Assembly: GCA_023417985.1 (NCBI GenBank)
Contig: JAEZDV010000361.1
Location: 1-18,514 of the forward strand
DNA length: 18,514 bases
From: Actinomycetes bacterium
Lineage (GTDB): Bacteria; Actinomycetota; Actinomycetes; Mycobacteriales; Mycobacteriaceae
Reading direction: 5' to 3'
In this document: positions 1 through 6,411 of the stretch, piece by piece
Position numbering within the stretch: the first letter of the stretch is position 1
Layout of the letters: the number at the start of each line of letters is the position of its first letter
Program-made: the position numbers and the translations under genes
The notes under the pieces: model-generated
The model's input: only the letters and a program-made list of their open reading frames with translations
Told to the model about the DNA's origin: nothing
Databases searched by the model: none

Positions 1-5
1 GTACC

Positions 6-1193
6 TCAACGGCCGGCGACCGGCACCCGAGGTGGCGAGACCGCCGCGGGAGCGGACGAGCCGCCGGCGAATGCCTGGTAGCTCACGTTCCAGAGCCATT
101 CCACGGGTCCGCGCTCGAAGTGGGTCAGCCACAGTCGCGCGACGACCACGAGTGTCGTGGACACGACGGCGAACAGGGCGACGGTGGCCGGGACGATCGT
201 GGTGCCGTCCAGGCGTGCGGCCAAGCCGAACCCCCAGCCGTAACACACGATCGAGCACATGATGTTCTGTAAGATGTAGCAGCTCAGCGCCATTCGTCCC
301 ACGGGGACGAGCGCCGAGCCGATGCTGCCGGGGGCGCGGCCGTCGGCATAGTGGTGGGCGACGGCTGCGAGAAGTGCGAAGGCCACGATCGGGGCTGTGC
401 CGTAGCGGCCGAGGACGAGTCCCGCGTCGGACCCGAACAGTCCGAGCGCAAAGTCGAGCGGGAGAGCAACACCGAAACCGGCGATCATGAGTGCGCGACG
501 GAGTCCGGCGCGTCGCGGATCGAGGATGCCACCTGCATAGAGTCGCGCCCCGATCAGGAAGAGGGCGATCGACAGGGGAAGGATGAATACCGTCTCCAGC
601 CGGAACAGCGCGAAGTTCTCGGCGCGGAAGACGACGAGATCCCAGAACGTGCCGTCCGAATAGGGATTCGGAGAGAGTGTCCGGTTGCCCGGATTCGGGG
701 GCAGCGCGGCAAGCGCGACGATCGCTACGGCGAGCATCGCGGCATGCAGGGCGAGTGCGCAGGCGATCCATAATCTCTGGGACCGGACTCCGGTGGACAG
801 GACGAAGGCGACGACGAGTCCGGTGATCGCATACCCGGTGAGTACGTCGAACTCGGTGAACAGAAAGTAGTGCAGCACTCCGTCGAGCATGAGAAGCGCT
901 GCACGCCAAGGGTATTTACCGGGCCACGGAAGACCTCGTCCGGCCGCCGAACGTTGCTGGATCGCAAGGCCGATGCCGAACATGATCGTCAGGAGGCCGA
1001 GGAACTTTCCCTGGGTCACCTGCTGCAGCACGTCCTGGACGAAGCTCCATCCGCCGGTCGCCCGTCCGGTTCCGTTGATGTAGCCGACCAACCCTTCCAT
1101 GTTGGTGAAGATCCAGATGTTCGTGCCGAGAGTGCCGAGGATTGCGATCCCGCGCAGAATGTCGAGCGCCGCATATCGGGGTGTAGTGCTCAT
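6..1193 (-). CDS. DUF418 domain-containing integral membrane protein
   Basis: Polytopic inner-membrane protein of 395 residues. The N-terminus carries the DUF418-type opening (ALDILRGIAILGTLGTNIWIF), and the C-terminal third has the family hallmarks GRMALSCYILQNIMCSIV, then a late FERGPVEWLW. About eight to ten hydrophobic segments are visible. The family is linked in the literature to membrane transport, but no substrate is established and none is inferred here. I chose ATG at 1193 over the in-frame ATG at 1208 because a GGAAGGG Shine-Dalgarno lies just upstream of the former and would be inside the longer version. The gene is divergent from a TetR gene, and two matching palindromes lie in the shared gap, so repression by that TetR protein is likely. 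The last ~20 residues (Ala/Pro/Ser-rich) look like a disordered tail. Family call is firm; function is unknown. Confidence 0.88.
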   Translation of the reverse strand: MSTTPRYAALDILRGIAILGTLGTNIWIFTNMEGLVGYINGTGRATGGWSFVQDVLQQVTQGKFLGLLTIMFGIGLAIQQRSAAGRGLPWPGKYPWRAALLMLDGVLHYFLFTEFDVLTGYAITGLVVAFVLSTGVRSQRLWIACALALHAAMLAVAIVALAALPPNPGNRTLSPNPYSDGTFWDLVVFRAENFALFRLETVFILPLSIALFLIGARLYAGGILDPRRAGLRRALMIAGFGVALPLDFALGLFGSDAGLVLGRYGTAPIVAFALLAAVAHHYADGRAPGSIGSALVPVGRMALSCYILQNIMCSIVCYGWGFGLAARLDGTTIVPATVALFAVVSTTLVVVARLWLTHFERGPVEWLWNVSYQAFAGGSSAPAAVSPPRVPVAGR

Positions 1194-1224
1194 GGAAATC
1201 CCTTCCATGGGATGCAGAGCTTAA

Positions 1225-1243
1225 GTAGCACGAGCGTGCCTAC
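1225..1243. promoter_or_regulatory. Probable TetR operator 1
   Basis: The sequence GTAGCACGAGCGTGCCTAC contains a perfect GCACG-AG-CGTGC palindrome at 1228-1239 and near-symmetry beyond it. It shares the core CACGAGCGTG with the palindrome at 1254-1269. It lies upstream of the minus-strand DUF418 gene, so it is placed to control that gene. Operator function is inferred from symmetry, duplication and the adjacent TetR gene. Confidence 0.6.
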
Positions 1244-1253
1244 AAAAGGATGC

Positions 1254-1269
1254 TAACACGAGCGTGTTA
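1254..1269. promoter_or_regulatory. Probable TetR operator 2
   Basis: TAACACGAGCGTGTTA is a perfect palindrome with 7-bp arms around a 2-bp centre. Its centre is 28 bp from that of the first palindrome. Its right end overlaps the -10 hexamer of the TetR gene, so a bound repressor would block RNA polymerase and give autorepression. The function is inferred; the symmetry is directly visible. Confidence 0.68.
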
Positions 1270-1273
1270 ATAT
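1268..1273 (+). promoter_or_regulatory. -10 element of the tetR promoter (leaderless layout)
   Basis: TAATAT matches the actinobacterial TANNNT -10 hexamer. Exactly six bases separate it from the GTG start at 1280, so transcription would begin at the start codon. No Shine-Dalgarno is present between this element and the GTG. No convincing -35 hexamer is seen, which is common for such promoters. Confidence 0.5.
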
Positions 1274-1279
1274 GGTCCA

Positions 1280-1864
1280 GTGCCGAAACTGATCGATCAC
1301 GACGCCCGCCAGCAGGAAATCGCGGAGGCTGTCTGGCGGCTCATTCTCCGGGAGGGAGTCGGGGCGGTGTCGATCCGGGAAGTCGCGGCCGAAGCGGGCC
1401 TGTCCACCGGTTCCGTGCGGCACGTATTCGCCAGCAAGTCGGCGCTGCTCGGGTACTCGATGCGACTGGTGCACGAGCGTGTGGCGATGCGGGCCGCGTC
1501 GCACGCGGATATGGCGGACGTCCGGAAGAGCGCACTCGCGATCCTGTGCGAGTTCCTGCCCCTCGACGATCTCCGCCGTTGCGAGATGCTGGTCAATCTC
1601 GCGCTCATCGCAGAAGCGCCCGGCCATCCGGAACTCGGCGTCATCGCGGCCGACGCACAGATCGCCTTCCGTGGGGGATGCACGAACATCGTGCGGGGGC
1701 TCTCCGGGTCGGGGCTCGTGGCGGCCGGCCGCGACCTCGAAGTCGAGGCAACGCGTCTGCACGCCCTCGTCGACGGTCTTGCGATGCACGTGCTCGTCGG
1801 GGGAGGCGACACCCCGGAATCGGCGGTGACCGTCCTCGAAGCGCATATCGATTCGCTCGCCTGA
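1280..1864 (+). CDS. TetR/AcrR family transcriptional regulator
   Basis: DNA-binding repressor of 194 residues, a normal TetR length. Residues ~8-55 form the TetR N-terminal domain. The helix-turn-helix is at about residues 31-50 (SIREVAAEAGLSTGSVRHVF), followed by the usual SKSALL. The C-terminal region (EAPGHPELGVIAADAQ and ATRLHALVDGLAMHVL) resembles the BetI-type TetR C-terminal domain 6, which binds small ligands; the ligand is not predictable. The start is GTG at 1280, placed six bases after a TAATAT -10 with no ribosome site, indicating a leaderless mRNA. It is divergent from the DUF418 gene and most likely regulates both it and itself through the paired palindromes between them. Family call is firm; target is inferred. 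Confidence 0.9.
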   Translation: MPKLIDHDARQQEIAEAVWRLILREGVGAVSIREVAAEAGLSTGSVRHVFASKSALLGYSMRLVHERVAMRAASHADMADVRKSALAILCEFLPLDDLRRCEMLVNLALIAEAPGHPELGVIAADAQIAFRGGCTNIVRGLSGSGLVAAGRDLEVEATRLHALVDGLAMHVLVGGGDTPESAVTVLEAHIDSLA

Positions 1865-2033
1865 CTCGTTCGCTCACCCGACCCGTCGGTGGTCTGCTCG
1901 CCCGCCTCGGGTGCATCTGTAACCGGGTGGTTCATCCGTCGAGCTGGTCGGTGCGCCAGAATCGGAGCGGGATCCGACCGGATTCCGCGATTCGCGGGGC
2001 ATGGGCCCTGCATGTTCGTCGCCCGGTGGGCGG

Positions 2034-2039
2034 TGAGGA
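2034..2039 (+). promoter_or_regulatory. Ribosome binding site deciding the 2047 start
   Basis: A GAGGAG-type purine run lies about seven bases before ATG 2047. It supports this start over the far-upstream in-frame codons, which would run through the tetR coding region in another frame. The 182-bp gap after tetR otherwise shows only a short inverted repeat, CCGCG-ATT-CGCGG (1985-1997). Confidence 0.6.
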
Positions 2040-2046
2040 GTGGACG

Positions 2047-2595
2047 ATGGCCTTCGCGGGCAACGTGGACGAACTGGCTCTGCTGCAGACGGTGCGCCTG
2101 AAGAATCAGGTCACGGCCGAAGTGGTGGCTGCGCACCTGGGTGTGGCGGTGGCGGCGGGTCAGGCTGCGGTCGATGCCCTTCTCTCCCAGGGCAAAGCGC
2201 AACACGCCGGTGAGGGCATCGAGCTGACCGACAAGGGGATGCTCGAGCTGACCCATCAGCTCGAGGCGGAGCGCGTCTCGATCGACGAAGATTCGATCGC
2301 CGAGCTGTACGAGCGGTTCGTGCCGATGGACGAAGAACTCGCGACGCTGCTGACCGAGCCGGAGGCGGATCACTTCGTCGATACGCTCCTCGACTTCGAC
2401 CGCCGCGCGCAGGCGCTGTTCGACGACGTCTCGGCGTTCGTTCCGCGCCTTTCGCGCTACCGGGACCTGTTCGCGGAGGCGCTGGAGAAGATCAAGGGCG
2501 GCGCGCTGGCGTGGGCCACCGCAGGCAATATCGATTCCTACGCCACCGTGTGGCGGGAGATGCGCGCGGAACTCACCTCCGCGGCCGGGCGCTGA
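2047..2595 (+). CDS. Small winged-helix-like protein of unknown function
   Basis: Protein of 182 residues starting MAFAGNVDELALLQTVRLK. Residues ~8-75 look like a winged helix: LALLQTVRLKNQVTAEVVAAHLG (helices), VDALLSQGKAQHAGEGIELTDKG (recognition helix and wing), then a helix. This pattern is seen in MarR/ArsR-like folds and in DNA- or enzyme-binding regulatory modules. The C-terminal ~100 residues are acidic and helical (EDSIAELYERFVPMDEELATLL, FDRRAQALFDDVSAFVPRLSRY) and match no family I can name with confidence. There is no signal peptide or membrane segment, so it is probably cytoplasmic. It may be a transcriptional regulator or a partner protein. It lies 182 bp after tetR on the same strand, apparently as its own unit. 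The coding frame is well supported by codon bias; the role is unknown. Confidence 0.72.
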   Translation: MAFAGNVDELALLQTVRLKNQVTAEVVAAHLGVAVAAGQAAVDALLSQGKAQHAGEGIELTDKGMLELTHQLEAERVSIDEDSIAELYERFVPMDEELATLLTEPEADHFVDTLLDFDRRAQALFDDVSAFVPRLSRYRDLFAEALEKIKGGALAWATAGNIDSYATVWREMRAELTSAAGR

Positions 2596-2619
2596 CCGGA
2601 TACTTCGTTCGCCGAACTA

Positions 2620-2635
2620 TGTGATGCCCGTCACG
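2620..2635. promoter_or_regulatory. Crp/GlxR-type binding site 1
   Basis: TGTGATGCCCGTCACG fits the Crp-family pattern TGTGA-N6-TCACA at nine of ten defined positions. It lies about 100 bp before the transporter start. Binding is inferred from the motif; cAMP-responsive Crp/GlxR proteins with this consensus are established in corynebacteria and mycobacteria. Confidence 0.5.
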
Positions 2636-2637
2636 AA

Positions 2638-2655
2638 ACCCCCCTTTTCGGGGGT
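2638..2655 (+). terminator. Possible hairpin terminator after the 2047-2595 gene
   Basis: ACCCCC-CTTTTC-GGGGGT forms a six-pair stem with a six-base loop, 43 bp after the stop codon. There is no U-tract, so termination would be of the GC-hairpin type common in actinobacteria. It lies between the two Crp-type sites and could equally be a spacer structure. Confidence 0.35.
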
Positions 2656-2662
2656 GGTGGCG

Positions 2663-2678
2663 AGTGATGGAGGTCACT
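2663..2678. promoter_or_regulatory. Crp/GlxR-type binding site 2
   Basis: AGTGATGGAGGTCACT is a perfect GTGA-N6-TCAC site flanked by A and T, so the palindrome is six bases per arm. Its centre is 43 bp from that of the first site, close to four helical turns, putting both on the same DNA face. It is 58 bp before the transporter start. Confidence 0.5.
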
Positions 2679-2735
2679 TACCTTCCTTCCTACCTCGCGG
2701 CAAACCCGCCCGCGAACGGAAGACGGAGGACCGAC

Positions 2736-4127
2736 GTGACCAGTGTGCCGAGATCTGGACCGGGTGAACCCACGGGTGTAGCTCCGGCGGAGCGCCCGGG
2801 CTCTGCCGGAGCCACCCCCGCAGAAGCCGGGCCGGGAGTCCGCCGCGTCGCCGTCGCGAGCTGCATCGGCACGACGATCGAGTTCTACGACTTCTTCATC
2901 TACGGCACTGCGGCAGCACTCGTCTTCCCGACGGTGTTCTTCCCCGCCCTCGGAGCGACGGCCGGCACGGTCGCGTCCTTCGCCACCTTCGCCGTGGCCT
3001 TCATCGCCCGGCCCGTCGGTGCGATGCTCTTCGGTCACTTCGGAGACCGCATCGGCCGTAAGAAGACCCTCGTCTCCACCCTGCTTCTCATGGGAATCTC
3101 CACACTCCTCATCGGACTGCTTCCCGGAGCGGACACGATCGGCGTGGCTGCGCCGATCATCTTGGTGCTCTTGCGTTTCGCCCAGGGATTCGCCGTCGGG
3201 GGTGAGTGGGCCGGCGCGACACTGCTCACCGCCGAGTACGCGCCGCCGGGTCAGCGAGGGCTCTACGCGATGTTCCCGCAACTCGGTCCGGCCATCGCCT
3301 TCGCACTTTCGAGCGGCACGTTCCTGTTCACCGGTATGGCATTCGGAGACACCAACGAGGCATTCCTCGACTACGGCTGGCGGATCCCCTTCGTCCTGAG
3401 CATCGTCCTCGTCGGCATCGGCCTCTACATGCGACTCGCCATCAAGGAGACGCCGGTGTTCCGCGCCGAGATGGCAGCACAGGAGAAGAGCCTCGTGCGC
3501 AGCGGTGACCCCGCCGAGAAGCAGACCCTGCCATTCCTCGAGGTCCTGCGATTCCAGTCCCGGGAGGTCCTGCTCGCCGCCGGAGCACTGGCGATCATGT
3601 TCGCGTTCTTCTACATGGGCACCGCATATCTGACCAGCTACGCCACCACCACCCTGGGGTACGACCGGCCGTTCGTCCTCGTCGTTGGTATCGCGTCGTC
3701 GTTCGTGTTCGGTGGTGCGATCGTGCTGTCCGCGCTGTATTCCGACCGCGTGGGACGCCGACGGGTCATCATGGTCTCGTGCGCCTTCTCCATCGTCTGG
3801 GCTCTGGCGTTGTTCCCGCTGCTCGACAGCGGGTCGCCGGTCGCGTTCGTGATCGGAATGATGGTCACCCTCGCGATCTTCGGTATCGCCTACGGTCCGT
3901 GCGGCGCCCTGCTGCCGGAGATGTTCGCGACCCGCTACCGCTACACGGGAGCCGGGCTCGGGTACAACCTCGCCGGTGTTCTCGGGGGAGCGATCCCGCC
4001 GCTGATCGCGGCGCCACTCGCGGCATCCTTCGGCAGTATCGCCATCGGCGTCATGCTCGCCGCGCTCGGTGTCCTGAGTCTGCTCTGCACCGCCGCGCTC
4101 GTCGAAACACACCACCGAGCACTCTGA
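2736..4127 (+). CDS. MFS transporter, metabolite:H+ symporter (MHS) type
   Basis: Inner-membrane symporter of 463 residues with about twelve membrane helices, a normal length for the MHS branch (ShiA/ProP-like carriers of organic acids and zwitterions). Helix 1 carries the signature SCIGTTIEFYDFFIYGTAAAL. The helix 2-3 loop has the MFS motif GHFGDRIGRK at residues 100-109, and RFAQGFAVGGEWAGA follows. A second DRVGRRR loop marks the C-terminal half. I chose GTG 2736 because GGAGGA lies five bases before it; a longer GTG start at 2664 would fall inside a Crp-type site. The first ~30 residues (Gly/Pro/Ala-rich) are encoded by a large DNA hairpin. An acyl-CoA ligase follows 120 bp on, suggesting uptake and then CoA activation of a carboxylic acid. 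The substrate itself cannot be read from the sequence. Confidence 0.88.
   Translation: MTSVPRSGPGEPTGVAPAERPGSAGATPAEAGPGVRRVAVASCIGTTIEFYDFFIYGTAAALVFPTVFFPALGATAGTVASFATFAVAFIARPVGAMLFGHFGDRIGRKKTLVSTLLLMGISTLLIGLLPGADTIGVAAPIILVLLRFAQGFAVGGEWAGATLLTAEYAPPGQRGLYAMFPQLGPAIAFALSSGTFLFTGMAFGDTNEAFLDYGWRIPFVLSIVLVGIGLYMRLAIKETPVFRAEMAAQEKSLVRSGDPAEKQTLPFLEVLRFQSREVLLAAGALAIMFAFFYMGTAYLTSYATTTLGYDRPFVLVVGIASSFVFGGAIVLSALYSDRVGRRRVIMVSCAFSIVWALALFPLLDSGSPVAFVIGMMVTLAIFGIAYGPCGALLPEMFATRYRYTGAGLGYNLAGVLGGAIPPLIAAPLAASFGSIAIGVMLAALGVLSLLCTAALVETHHRAL
2774..2817. repeat. Large inverted repeat inside the transporter 5' coding end
   Basis: Arms at 2781-2793 and 2800-2812 pair over 13 positions (one G-U) around the loop GCCCGG. 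They extend by GGGTG (2774-2778) with CACCC (2813-2817) after a two-base TA bulge, giving 18 pairs. It lies 38-81 bases downstream of the GTG and encodes the low-complexity stretch around GVAPAERPGSAGATPA. Confidence 0.7.
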
Positions 4128-4129
4128 CC

Positions 4130-4194
4130 GCGCAGCTGCACATCGCACCCCGACGGCGCAGCAGCACAGCACACCCCGACCGCGGAGCGGCACC
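4130..4194. repeat. Imperfect 26-bp tandem repeat between transporter and ligase
   Basis: Units at 4130-4155 and 4156-4181 agree at 22 of 26 positions by hand count. A third, half-length unit follows from 4182 (GCGGAGCGGCACC). It begins three bases after the transporter stop codon. No function is evident; no coding frame continues through it. Confidence 0.5.
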
Positions 4195-4235
4195 GAGCAA
4201 TTCGGGCCGCTCTGCGGTCGTCACCCCGAACCACG

Positions 4236-4241
4236 AAGGAG
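4236..4241 (+). promoter_or_regulatory. Ribosome binding site of the acyl-CoA ligase
   Basis: AAGGAG stands six bases before ATG 4248, an excellent match that fixes this start. Confidence 0.8.
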
Positions 4242-4247
4242 AACACG

Positions 4248-5912
4248 ATGTCCGGCACCACCGTCGACCGTCTGCCGAGCTACTCCCAGGGCGCCTGGGA
4301 TGTCCCGCTTCTCGGAGACACCATCGGCGACAACCTCGATCGCACCGCCGCCCGATTCGGAGATCGTGAGGCACTCGTCGATCGCGCCGCCGGAAAACGT
4401 TGGACCTACGACGAATTCGTCGCCGACGTGGATGCGGTGGCGCTGGGCATGCTCGGATCGGGAATCGTGAAGGGTGACCGGGTAGGCATCTGGGCGCCGA
4501 ATTGCTGGGAATGGGTGCTGGTGCAGTACGCGACCGCGAAGATCGGCGCGATCCTGGTCAACATCAACCCTGCGTACCGATCGCACGAACTGCAGTACGT
4601 CCTGGAACAGGCAGGCGTGCGGATGCTGGTGTCCGCGGCCGCATTCAAGACGTCCGACTACGCGCAGATGATCGAGACCGTGCGCGGTAACTGCCCGGAT
4701 CTCGAGGACGTGGTGTTGCTCGGGTCGCCGCGTTGGGACGACCTCGTGGCGACCGGACGAAGGGCACTCGCCGACGACCGGTCGGTGCTCGCCGAGGCGC
4801 AAGCCGCCCTGACGCCCGACGACCCGATCAACATCCAGTACACCTCGGGCACCACCGGATTTCCGAAGGGCGCCACGCTCAGCCACCACAACGTGCTCAA
4901 CAACGGGTTCTTCGTCGGCGAACTCTGCCATTACACCGAAGAGGACCGGGTGTGCATTCCTGTGCCGCTCTACCACTGCTTCGGAATGACGATGGGCAAC
5001 CTCGCGTGCACGAGTCACGGCGCCGCCATCGTTCTACCGGCACCAGCGTTCGACGCCGCCGCGACCCTCACGGCGGTGGCCGAGGAGAAATGCACGTCGC
5101 TGTACGGCGTGCCGACCATGTTCATCACCGAACTGGCGGATCCCGGATTCGACGCATACGACCTGTCGAGCCTTCGCACCGGGATCATGGCAGGTTCGCC
5201 GTGCCCGGTGGAAGTGATGAAACAGGTCATCGACCGCATGGGAATGCGTGAGGTGTCGATCTGCTACGGCATGACCGAAACCTCGCCGGTGTCGACGCAG
5301 ACCCGCAGCGACGACAGCATCGAGCGGCGGGTGTCGACCGTGGGCCGGGTGGGTCCCCACCTCGAAGTGAAGATCGTCGACCCGGATACGGGATCGACGG
5401 TGCCGCGAGGCGTCCCCGGTGAACTGTGCACCCGGGGATATTCGGTCATGCTCGGATATTGGGAGCAGCCCGACAAGACGGCCGAGGCCATCGATGTCGC
5501 CCGATGGATGCACACGGGTGACCTCGGAGTCATGGACGAGGACGGCTACGTGTCGATCACCGGCAGGATCAAGGACATGGTCATCCGCGGGGGCGAGAAC
5601 ATCTATCCCCGCGAGATAGAGGAGTTCCTCTACACCCACCCGGACATTCTCGACGCCCAGGTCGTGGGGGTGCCGGACGCGAGGTACGGCGAGGAACTGA
5701 TGGCCTGGATCCGGATGCGCGACGGAGCGGAGCGGGCCCTCGACGCGGAATCGCTGCGGGCGTTCTGCGACGGGAAGCTCGCTCACTACAAGATTCCCCG
5801 GTACGTGCACGTCGTCGACGAGTTCCCCATGACGGTCACCGGAAAGGTACGCAAGGTCGACATGCGCGAACGATCACGCGCCATCATCGCCGCAGGGACG
5901 GAGGAGCAGTAG
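4248..5912 (+). CDS. Acyl-CoA synthetase, FadD35/ACSF2-like (AMP-binding)
   Basis: ATP-dependent acid:CoA ligase of 554 residues: carboxylate + ATP + CoA gives acyl-CoA + AMP + PPi. The phosphate-binding motif YTSGTTGFPKG is at residues 198-208. The adenylate motif YGMTETSPV, the hinge region HTGDLGVMDEDGYVSITGRIKDM (quoted as HTGDLG and GRIKDM) and RGGENIYPREIEEFL follow in order. The catalytic C-terminal lysine is K533 in TVTGKVRK. Length and the NINPAYRSHELQYVL stretch point to the FadD35/ACSF2 group of medium/long-chain fatty acyl-CoA ligases rather than to acetate or aryl ligases. The start is ATG 4248 with AAGGAG before it. The 120-bp gap from the MHS transporter contains a tandem repeat, so co-transcription is likely but not certain. 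Intact with all core motifs. The exact chain length is not predictable. Confidence 0.9.
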   Translation: MSGTTVDRLPSYSQGAWDVPLLGDTIGDNLDRTAARFGDREALVDRAAGKRWTYDEFVADVDAVALGMLGSGIVKGDRVGIWAPNCWEWVLVQYATAKIGAILVNINPAYRSHELQYVLEQAGVRMLVSAAAFKTSDYAQMIETVRGNCPDLEDVVLLGSPRWDDLVATGRRALADDRSVLAEAQAALTPDDPINIQYTSGTTGFPKGATLSHHNVLNNGFFVGELCHYTEEDRVCIPVPLYHCFGMTMGNLACTSHGAAIVLPAPAFDAAATLTAVAEEKCTSLYGVPTMFITELADPGFDAYDLSSLRTGIMAGSPCPVEVMKQVIDRMGMREVSICYGMTETSPVSTQTRSDDSIERRVSTVGRVGPHLEVKIVDPDTGSTVPRGVPGELCTRGYSVMLGYWEQPDKTAEAIDVARWMHTGDLGVMDEDGYVSITGRIKDMVIRGGENIYPREIEEFLYTHPDILDAQVVGVPDARYGEELMAWIRMRDGAERALDAESLRAFCDGKLAHYKIPRYVHVVDEFPMTVTGKVRKVDMRERSRAIIAAGTEEQ

Positions 5913-5928
5913 CGGTATTCGACCCGCT

Positions 5929-5952
5929 GTAGGGCGAGGAATTCGACCCTAC
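5929..5952 (+). terminator. Possible hairpin terminator after the acyl-CoA ligase
   Basis: GTAGGG at 5929-5934 pairs with CCCTAC at 5947-5952, and further CGA/TCG pairing is possible inside. It starts 17 bases after the stop codon. There is no U-tract, so confidence is modest. Confidence 0.4.
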
Positions 5953-6059
5953 CCACGCGAACCGGTTCCTTTCGCCTGTCCCAAGGCAGACACTGGGTGG
6001 GTACCGAGTCGTCGAAGACGCGCATGCCACGAGGCGGCGCCGAAGAAGAGGGGCTCACC

Positions 6060-6329
6060 ATGGGACAAATCATCGGCACGATCATCTTCGGTGCGGTCAT
6101 CGGGATCCTGGCTCGGCTGGTTATCCCGGGCAAGCAGGCTATGGGGATGATCGTCACCGTCGTCATCGGCATCATCGGAGCGTTGATCGGCTACTGGCTG
6201 TGGGGACTGATCGCCTCCGAGGGCAATGAAAACACGAGTGGGATCGACTGGATCCGTTGGATCATCAGCATCATCGTGGCCGTGGTCCTCACCCTGATCT
6301 ACACCTCTGTGACCCGCGAGCGGCGGTAG
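6060..6329 (+). CDS. GlsB/YeaQ/YmgE family small membrane protein
   Basis: Protein of 89 residues with three hydrophobic helices. It opens MGQIIGTIIFGAVIGILARL, followed by VIPGKQAMGM (the conserved Gly-Lys loop of this family), a second helix IVTVVIGIIGALIGYWLWGL, a polar loop (ASEGNENTSGIDW) and a third helix IISIIVAVVLTLIYTSV ending in TRERR. Family members are inner-membrane proteins of about 80-90 residues linked to stress responses; the old name 'transglycosylase-associated' is not supported by a catalytic site. ATG 6060 has GAGGGG six bases before it. An upstream in-frame GTG (5997) would add a polar, non-conserved 21-residue leader and is rejected. A strong hairpin follows 15 bp after the stop, so this appears to be a single-gene unit. 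Confidence 0.85.
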   Translation: MGQIIGTIIFGAVIGILARLVIPGKQAMGMIVTVVIGIIGALIGYWLWGLIASEGNENTSGIDWIRWIISIIVAVVLTLIYTSVTRERR

Positions 6330-6344
6330 TCTCTCGGCGCGCGG

Positions 6345-6369
6345 CCCCGTCCGGCAACTCCGGGCGGGG
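6345..6369 (+). terminator. Strong GC hairpin, likely terminator of the YeaQ-type gene
   Basis: CCCCGTCCGG-CAACT-CCGGGCGGGG forms a ten-pair stem (one U-G) with a five-base loop, 15 bases after the stop at 6329. It is the most stable short hairpin I see between genes. It has no U-tract. Confidence 0.6.
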
Positions 6370-6411
6370 TCCGGGCGGCCGGTGCGATCCAGTCGAGGAA
6401 AGCGAGTTACC

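Noticed and set aside
1264..2046. In-frame upstream extension of the 2047-2595 protein
   Set aside because: It would overlap tetR in a different frame; the true start has a ribosome site at 2034-2039 and codon bias begins there.
2631..4193. Minus-strand open frame of 520 codons opposite the transporter
   Set aside because: It is highly charged and repetitive (Glu/Arg/Asp/His), the typical mirror of a hydrophobic membrane protein gene.
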